The notes beneath the pieces were generated by a model, which saw only the letters and a program-made list of their open reading frames with translations, had not been told where the DNA came from and made no database searches. A program made the position numbers and the translations under genes. From the NCBI GenBank assembly GCA_036023115.1, contig JAYKKT010000040.1, positions 6,173,001 to 6,237,000 on the forward strand: 64,000 bases of DNA. Reading direction: 5' to 3'. This stretch comes from Brasenia schreberi. Its lineage: Eukaryota; Streptophyta; Magnoliopsida; Nymphaeales; Cabombaceae. Shown in pieces: positions 58,169-64,000 of the stretch (the stretch's first letter is position 1; each line of letters begins with the position of its first letter).

Positions 58169-60227
58169 ATGGCCGACAATAGAAAAGGAAAAGAAATATC
58201 AATTGGTACTGGCCCTACTGGGAGTTCTGGTGGAAGTGTTCCTTCAAGTTCAAGATCAACAACAAAAGTTACAAAACCTTTAATAACACCTCGTGATGAT
58301 GCACCATTGTGGATGTACGTACAAAGGAGAGAATTATACGAAGGTGGTGGAGGTAATACACATTTTATGTGTAAATTTTGCAACATGAATTTTACAGCAT
58401 CATATACCAGAGTGAAGGCACATCTTTTAAAATTATCAAAACATGGTATAAGAGCATGTCCGAATGTGGATGAGGATTTACGAAGACAATTAATGAAAAA
58501 GCAAGATGAGTATGAAAAAAGAACAAAAGGAGTGAAAGAGGAACAAATATTCCATTATTTGGTGGATACAAAGAAGATGCAGAAAAGAAAAGAAAGTTAA
58601 TGCAAAGTGAATTTAAAGGTTTTAGAGAAGTAATTGAAAAATCATTTAATATAGTTGGAAGGGAGGAGATGAATAGAAAGGTTGGAAGATTTTTCTTTTC
58701 AAGTTCACTTCCTTTTAATGTAGCAAGAAATCCATATTGGAAAGATATTGTCACTTCATTGGCTAATTGTAATTTACATGGTTATGTTCTTCGAAGTTCT
58801 GAAAAATTGCGAACTATTATTCTTAAAGAAGAAAAAAGTCAATATTGAAAGACTTTTAGAACATAAGTTTTCATGGGAAACTAATGGTGTTTCTATTGTT
58901 TCTGATGGATGGAGTGATATTCAAAGGCGTCCACTCATTAATTTCATTGCTTATTGAATTAGTGGGCCAATATTTTTGAAGTTTGTTGATGCATCTGGAG
59001 AAATTCAAACTGTAGGATACTTGAAAGATTTATTTATAAAAGTTATTAAGATTGTTGGACCAGATAATGTTGTACAAATAATCACTGATAATGCAGCTAA
59101 TTATAAAAGTGAAAGGTTAAGTTTGGAAGGTGATTATCCGCACATTTTTTGGACACCTTGTGTAGCTCACAGTTTAAATTTAGCTCTTTCTCGTATATGT
59201 AAGCCATCAGAAGATAAAGATAATCTTTGTGCATATGAATTGCGTTCATGGATTGAAGATATGGCAGCAAATTGTATGAAGATAAGGAATTTTGTAATGA
59301 ATCACTATTTAATTTCAGTTATATTCAATAGACATTCTCATTTAAAGTTGTTGAAGGTTGCAGAAACACGTTTTGCTTCTTTGATTGTGATGGTAAAAAG
59401 ATTCAACACAATCAAGACATCATTCGTTCATATGGTTACTGATCCAAGCTGGGATTCATACCGTGGTAACAAAGTTGAAGATCAAGCAAAGGGCCCAAGC
59501 AGTGAAGACTATTATTCTTAATGACTTATGGTGGGATAAGGTATCATATTTTCTTGAATTCACATAACCTATTTGGGAGATGTTGAGAGATAACGATGAA
59601 CCGATGGTTCATAAAGTTTATGAAATATGGGATACCATGATTGAAAAAGTTGAGTCAATAATTTTGAAGCACGAAGGAAAAGAACATCATGAGACATCAT
59701 CATTTTATGATCATATTCATTCTATATTAGTTTCAAGATAGGACAAAAGAAACACTCCCTTGCATTGTTTAGCACATTCTTTAAATCCAAGATATTATGA
59801 GAAGAAATGGTTGCATGAGAGCACTGGGCATAGTCCTCCTAATCAAGATCCTGAAATAGCAAAGAATAGACAAATGTGTTTGGGAAGGATTTATCGTGAC
59901 TCATACCTACTTAGGCAAGTAAATTTTGAATATGGAAAGTTTTCTTGTGCCAGACTTGATTCACTAGAAGCACTAGAAGCAAGGGATTATCAAGATCCAC
60001 TAGATTAGTGGGTATGTTATGGATTTGAGATGCCTCTTCTTCAAAAGCTAGCATCAAAATTATTATCTCAACTTGCTACTTCATCTTGTTGTGAAAGAAA
60101 TTGGAGTACATATTCTCAAATTCACAATATCAAAAGGAACAATCTATCAAGTAGTCGTGCTGAAGACTTGGTTTATGTCCACTCAAATCTAAGATTGGTT
60201 TCACGATCTAATGCTGAGTATAGATAA
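58169..60227 (+). pseudogene. hAT transposase, disrupted
   Basis: The frame opens MADNRKGKEISIG and has a BED-type zinc finger at about residues 55-110 (FMCKFCNMNFTASYTRVKAH, LLKLSKHGIRACP). The DUF659 region follows (VSIVSDGWSDIQRRPLINFI, IITDNAANYKSERL, FWTPCVAHSLNLAL) and then the C-terminal hAT dimerisation domain (LASKLLSQLATSSCCERNWS, RAEDLVYVHSNLRL). The acidic D in SDGWSD and the D of ITDNA are typical catalytic-region residues. Frameshifts or stops near 58600, 58850, 58958, 59520, 59740 and 60006 break it, so it is not functional. A final exon-like stretch continues after an intron at about 60320-60460 (EYHLDDGQDLHTLNMELADP). Confidence 0.85.
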
Positions 60228-60976
60228 AAATTACTAATCTTTCAAAATTGTTTTCTTTTCTATTAATCATGATGATTATATTTGATCTTTTCTTGTTATT
60301 TATTTGAATATAATTGCAGTGAAGGAGCATCAAAATATTGGGATGCAAACCCGGAGGAATATCACTTAGATGACGGCCAAGATTTGCATACCCTTAATAT
60401 GGAACTCGCTGATCCAATAGTCCGTTCAGTTGATAATATTGTTGATGGTGAAGATCTATAATTTATGAGGTACATGTTCATTTCATTTATCAAACATTAA
60501 TATTGTTAATAACTTCATAGTTGATAATATTGTCGATAGTCCCTTCACTTATAATATTGTTGATATGCAAATCCTGATTTTCTTTTTGATTGATTTGTAT
60601 ATTATGATGAAATTAGTAGTTGTTTACTTGTTTTGTTTTAATATAAAGTTGTGTATTTACTATTGTTATCATATACTTATGTTAATTGATGTCTCACTTG
60701 TTCTAGCTTAAATATATAATATTATATACCTTAGCCGTGTCGCCGCACACAAAATTTTTGAAATTTGCCGTATCCCGCACCCGTGTGACATACTGGCCAC
60801 TAAAACATATTCATCCATGTACTTAGAATCTTTAGGCAAAAATTCCCCTGCTTCTCGAACTGGTACACTAACTCATAATTGAAATTCTAGGGTAACAAGT
60901 TTGTTTCTAGATATGAAAGAAGATTAAAGTCGGATATTCTAATAGAGAATAGCTAGGTAAGGAATTAACTCAGCCG

Positions 60977-61065
60977 CTCAATACAAGTCCAACAACAACA
61001 ACAAACAACAACAACTAAGCCTTTTCCCATACTAGACGGGGTCGGCTAACTCAATACAAGTCCAA
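60977..61065 (-). mobile_element. 57 bp RTE tail insertion with 16 bp target duplications
   Basis: CTCAATACAAGTCCAA lies at 60977-60992 and 61050-61065. Between them (60993-61049) is only the RTE tail, (GTT)n plus CTAAGCCTTTTCCCATACTA and GACGGGGTCGGC. It is the shortest insertion of this family in the window. Confidence 0.92.
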
Positions 61066-61088
61066 GTAGCAAAAAAGTAGTTCAAGCT

Positions 61089-61160
61089 ATGTCACATGGG
61101 TGCGGGTGTGGGTGCAGATACACCTATGGTGCAGGACACAATAACTTTAAAAATCATGGC
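61089..61160 (+). repeat. Solo hAT-like end
   Basis: TATGTCACATGGGTGCGGG (61089-61107) closely resembles the reverse complement of the right end of the nearby hAT element (TATGTCACACGGGTGCGGG). It lies outside the element and in inverted orientation to it. It may be a remnant of another copy or of a non-autonomous derivative. Confidence 0.6.
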
Positions 61161-61960
61161 TGTAGAAACACGGCTATATATAAATATAATTGGTACATTA
61201 TTATATATAGTTGAAAAGATACCATAAAACTAAAAGAGGAAAACTTGTTACCATAATAATTCACTAATAAAGATAATCGATCAATATTCATCAAGTGTCT
61301 TAGTGATCTGGCATCAAAAAGATTTTAAATGTTGAGTATGGTAATTAGAGCAAGATAAGTGACAAAACAATTTTCTGGTAAGTTCCCAGTCTAACAAGGG
61401 GTGGCACCCTGGTAGAAATGTCGAATCGACATCAAGATAGCCAAAATACCCAACTCTTGCGCCACAGTGACAAAACCAGTTCCCAGTCTAGTAAGTAGGA
61501 CTTAAATGTCTGAAGGATTACAGAATCCGCAATGCCCTCGAAGCACCTCTAATATATTAAAACAATTTTCTTACTCATAAGCGTCGGTGATATAGGACTC
61601 CAAAATATGTCATGGACAGCGATGCTTCAAAACTTCAAATACAAGTAAATCTTAAAGCAAGAGAATGGTATTTCACCAAATCACCAAGAGGCGTCTTATG
61701 AAGAGGGATCTGTTCAATGACAATTGTCAGAACTAACCGGGAGAAAAGAAGACGCAGCATATAAAGGACATATAAGAACAACCAAGGCAACAGAGAATCA
61801 GATCTCTCCCGAAACAAAATCAATACAACGAACAATTGAAAGGGGTTTTACCAATCGCCAAAATAAGATGGATTTCAAGCAATGGCAGACGATAACATGG
61901 TAAATGGGCAAAAGCGCATAAGCGAATCCAGAAACAAGCAAAAAAATCAAGAAATCGGAC

Positions 61961-62071
61961 CTTGATGCAAGTAAGGGGAGATGCAAGGAAGTAGACGCAA
62001 TCAGTGTTGCTCTTCTTCGCTTCCTCCTCTAAAATGGATTTCCGGTTCGAATCACGAGAATCACCATCCAT
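61961..62071 (-). CDS. CCCH zinc-finger protein, exon 1
   Basis: Minus strand from ATG (62069-62071) to AAG|GTCCGA. It reads MDGDSRDSNRKSILEEEAKK, SNTDCVYFLASPLTCIK. The TDCVYFLASPLTC block is the start of the first finger in plant C3H17-type proteins and continues in exon 2. Phase 0. The donor is a valid GT but the rest of its consensus is weak, which may lower splicing efficiency across this 6.4 kb intron. Confidence 0.88.
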
Positions 62072-62480
62072 GGTAGGAGCTCTCTATCTCTCGCACAGAA
62101 GGAGCAATTTGGAGAGGAGAGTTGAGATGTTACCGGACAAGGATGACCTGCGATGGATCCGCGTTCATCCGGAGCAAATCAGACGATGGTGGCGAGAGAC
62201 GGATTCTCTGAAGCTTTCAGAGAGAAGTGGCAGGAAGAAAGGATGAGAGAGAGAGAGAGAGAGACACCTAAAAGGTCGCTCTCTTTTGTACGTTTCACTA
62301 AACCGAGTGAAACATACAAAATAGTGAAACGTATAAAAGAACGTGGAACCTTTCCTAAACCGTTCAAGAGAGATCATATACTTATTCTCAAACATTTCAA
62401 TCGTTCGAACGATGAGATCCACAATTCAAAATCAAATTTCAAAAGCAGAAAGGAACCTTAATACTTTTGATTTAATGATC
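62072..62480 (-). promoter_or_regulatory. CCCH gene 5' leader and promoter side
   Basis: The region upstream of the CCCH start contains a TC/GA run (62244-62262) that on the minus strand is a CT-rich tract, common near plant transcription starts. No clear TATA box was identified. Confidence 0.35.
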
Positions 62481-62905
62481 TCAGTTGAAACCTAGATAAG
62501 TGTATGTATGGACTGCGCTCTCTCTCATAGTTAAATCCATATGTATACTCATCTATACTCTAATCTTCGTAAAGATTTCAATCGATCATGAGTAAAATCT
62601 ACCTAGGGCATTCTATTGAATTTCAAATGTCGAGATCACCGATCGAATGGTTCATATTTTAAATCTGCTCAAGCATTTTTTTTGTTCAATCGCTAGAATT
62701 TTAAAAAAATATATATATCATTATACATTTTATACTCACAATTAATGTACAATCGTATAATCTACTTTTTATTTCAAATCTCCAATATTCATCACAAAAT
62801 ATGAGAATTCTCTAATATATTTAAGAAAAGACTGGATTGAGTATATATATATATATATAAATTACCCACTTTTAACATCTAACATGCCACCTATTAATTT
62901 TTTTG
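62481..62905 (+). other. AT-rich spacer
   Basis: Low-complexity AT-rich DNA with (TA)n runs near 62840-62860 and 62907-62922. No gene is seen. Confidence 0.4.
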
Positions 62906-62922
62906 GTATATATATATATATA

Positions 62923-63274
62923 TTGGATGAGTGGTCATACAAGAAAAGACTGTATACATAATGAGGTTATTAGAAACAAATTAGGAGTAGCACCAATAGA
63001 GGATAAAATGAGAGAACATCGTTTAAGATGGTTTGGACATATAGAAAGAAGATCAAAAGAAGAACCTTTAAGAAGGTTAGAAAAACTAAATTTGGAAAGT
63101 ATTAAAAGAGATAGAAGACGACCACAAAAGTGTTCGAAAGAAACAATAAAGAATGATCAAGCTTATTGGGAGTTAACTACTAACATGGCACATGATAGGG
63201 ATCTATGGAACAAAGAATCCATGTAGCCGACCCCGTCTAGTATGGGAAAAGGCTTAGTTGTTGTTGTTGTTGTT
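62923..63274 (+). mobile_element. 5'-truncated RTE copy
   Basis: It starts at TGGATGAGTGGTCATACAAG and ends with the (TTG)n tail. One long frame reads [60 protein letters not shown], so it is the best-preserved coding part among the fragments. The insertion is in a (TA)n tract; GTATATATATATA on both sides may be the target copies but is low-complexity. Confidence 0.88.
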
Positions 63275-64000
63275 GTATATATATATATGTGTGTGTGTGT
63301 GTGCACAATTGGTTTGTGGTAAGCCACTGGTCAGTATAACCCACTCTGTGTTGTCAATATGAGTTAGATCTGGTACAAAGATTGAGCGATATTTGGAAAA
63401 GGATTTATATGTGTTATTGTTGGGTTGATTTTTCACCAAAAATAATCTTACACTAATGAAAAACATAATTATTATTGGCACACATATTTTATTATTCATA
63501 CATCTTTTTTAGAAATACCTCTAATACAATTTCTCTCCTCCAAACCCACACTTTACTGCATGTTGTCTTAGTATATTTCGGTAACTACTTTAACCATCTA
63601 CAACGGTTTAAAGGTTCTTTTCACATATTTTAGATATTATCGATTTATATTCGATATTTGAAAAAGAAAAACAATTGAACTGAAAAACCAACGAGCTAAC
63701 AAACCATTAAAATATTTTTTCGTTGAATCGAAAAAGAAAAAAGAATAAATCTATTGTATTGATTAGACACGAAAAAATAGGTACAAGTCCTTTATCAAAT
63801 CTTATTCTTCTACATTTTTTTTATTGAGTTGTGTCTCTATCCCAACTCACAACAACTTTATAGTTGCCAAACCGACACCATCAAATAGAAAAAAGCAAAA
63901 TACGATTGAATCCATGAATATTCTTATAAAAAACACAAAACACCTCATCTTATCAAGCACTCAAATAGAAACAAGCAAAATATGATTGAATCCACGAACA
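63275..64000 (+). other. AT-rich region at right edge
   Basis: (TA)n and (GT)n runs at about 63275-63302 are followed by AT-rich sequence. The text near 63890-64000 repeats (AATAGAAAAAAGCAAAATAC and AATAGAAACAAGCAAAATAT, then GATTGAATCCATGAA). No gene is seen. Confidence 0.45.

Larger units (their letters stand above)
56675..60802 (+). mobile_element. hAT-superfamily DNA transposon in CCCH intron
   Basis: The likely 8 bp target copies are GGCCACTC (56675-56682) and GGCCACTA (60795-60802), one mismatch. The ends just inside are related inverted repeats: AATGTCACACAG at the left, and TATGTCACACGGG when the right end is reverse-complemented. Subterminal CGACACGG/CCGACACC words repeat densely at 56710-56830 and again near 60735-60790. 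The body (4.1 kb) encodes a hAT transposase on the plus strand, with several stops. Boundaries are inferred from the repeats. Confidence 0.8.
55518..61960 (-). other. CCCH gene intron 1 (6.4 kb) containing a hAT transposon
   Basis: Intron sequence outside the hAT element (55518-56674 and 60803-61960) shows no other gene. It also carries a 57 bp RTE insertion and a lone hAT-like end. Confidence 0.8.

Overview
This window is nuclear DNA from a flowering plant. Evidence: spliced genes with GT-AG introns, plant-only families (a PPR-DYW pseudogene, a plant mobile domain gene, plant-type PAL), and dense Copia, RTE-LINE and hAT elements that fill introns. The PAL first exon is GC-rich, the protein has several gymnosperm-like residues, and introns reach 6-11 kb. 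An early-diverging angiosperm, magnoliid or non-grass monocot would fit, but the sequence does not settle this.

Layout. 1-465: last exon of a hexokinase gene (+). 1204-6867: a decayed PPR-DYW gene (+), split by a 3.2 kb RTE-clade LINE (-) with 18 bp target duplications. 9817-13824: an intact two-exon phenylalanine ammonia-lyase gene (+, 727 aa). 13825-16900: repeat-rich intergenic DNA. 16966-24187: a decayed Copia element (+) whose RT/RNase H segment is tandemly duplicated. 24696-30253: a second decayed Copia element (-) with a small RTE insertion inside it. 30516-41878: a four-exon Mpo1/DUF962-like gene (-). Its 10.6 kb first intron holds an old tandem duplication, an LTR element (31791-35865) carrying a captured MSH1 ATPase fragment, and three RTE-related insertions. 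46009-48466: a four-exon gene (+) joining a PB1/MuDR-N-like domain, a plant mobile domain and a C-terminal coiled coil. 48710-51397: a decayed near-full-length RTE copy (+). 52856-62071: a three-exon, three-finger CCCH protein gene (C3H17/ZC3H11A-like, -). Its 6.4 kb first intron holds a 4.1 kb hAT transposon with matching ends. 62072-64000: AT-rich DNA with one more RTE fragment.

The host genes look like unrelated housekeeping or metabolic genes (sugar phosphorylation/sensing, phenylpropanoid entry, ER lipid oxidation, RNA-binding protein) and do not form a pathway cluster. The unifying theme is mobile DNA. One RTE family with a (TTG)n tail has left at least eight insertions of very different size, one of them joined to about 0.5 kb of unrelated upstream sequence. 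An LTR element has picked up part of MSH1, the organelle genome-surveillance gene. No CRISPR array, rRNA gene or convincing tRNA gene was seen.
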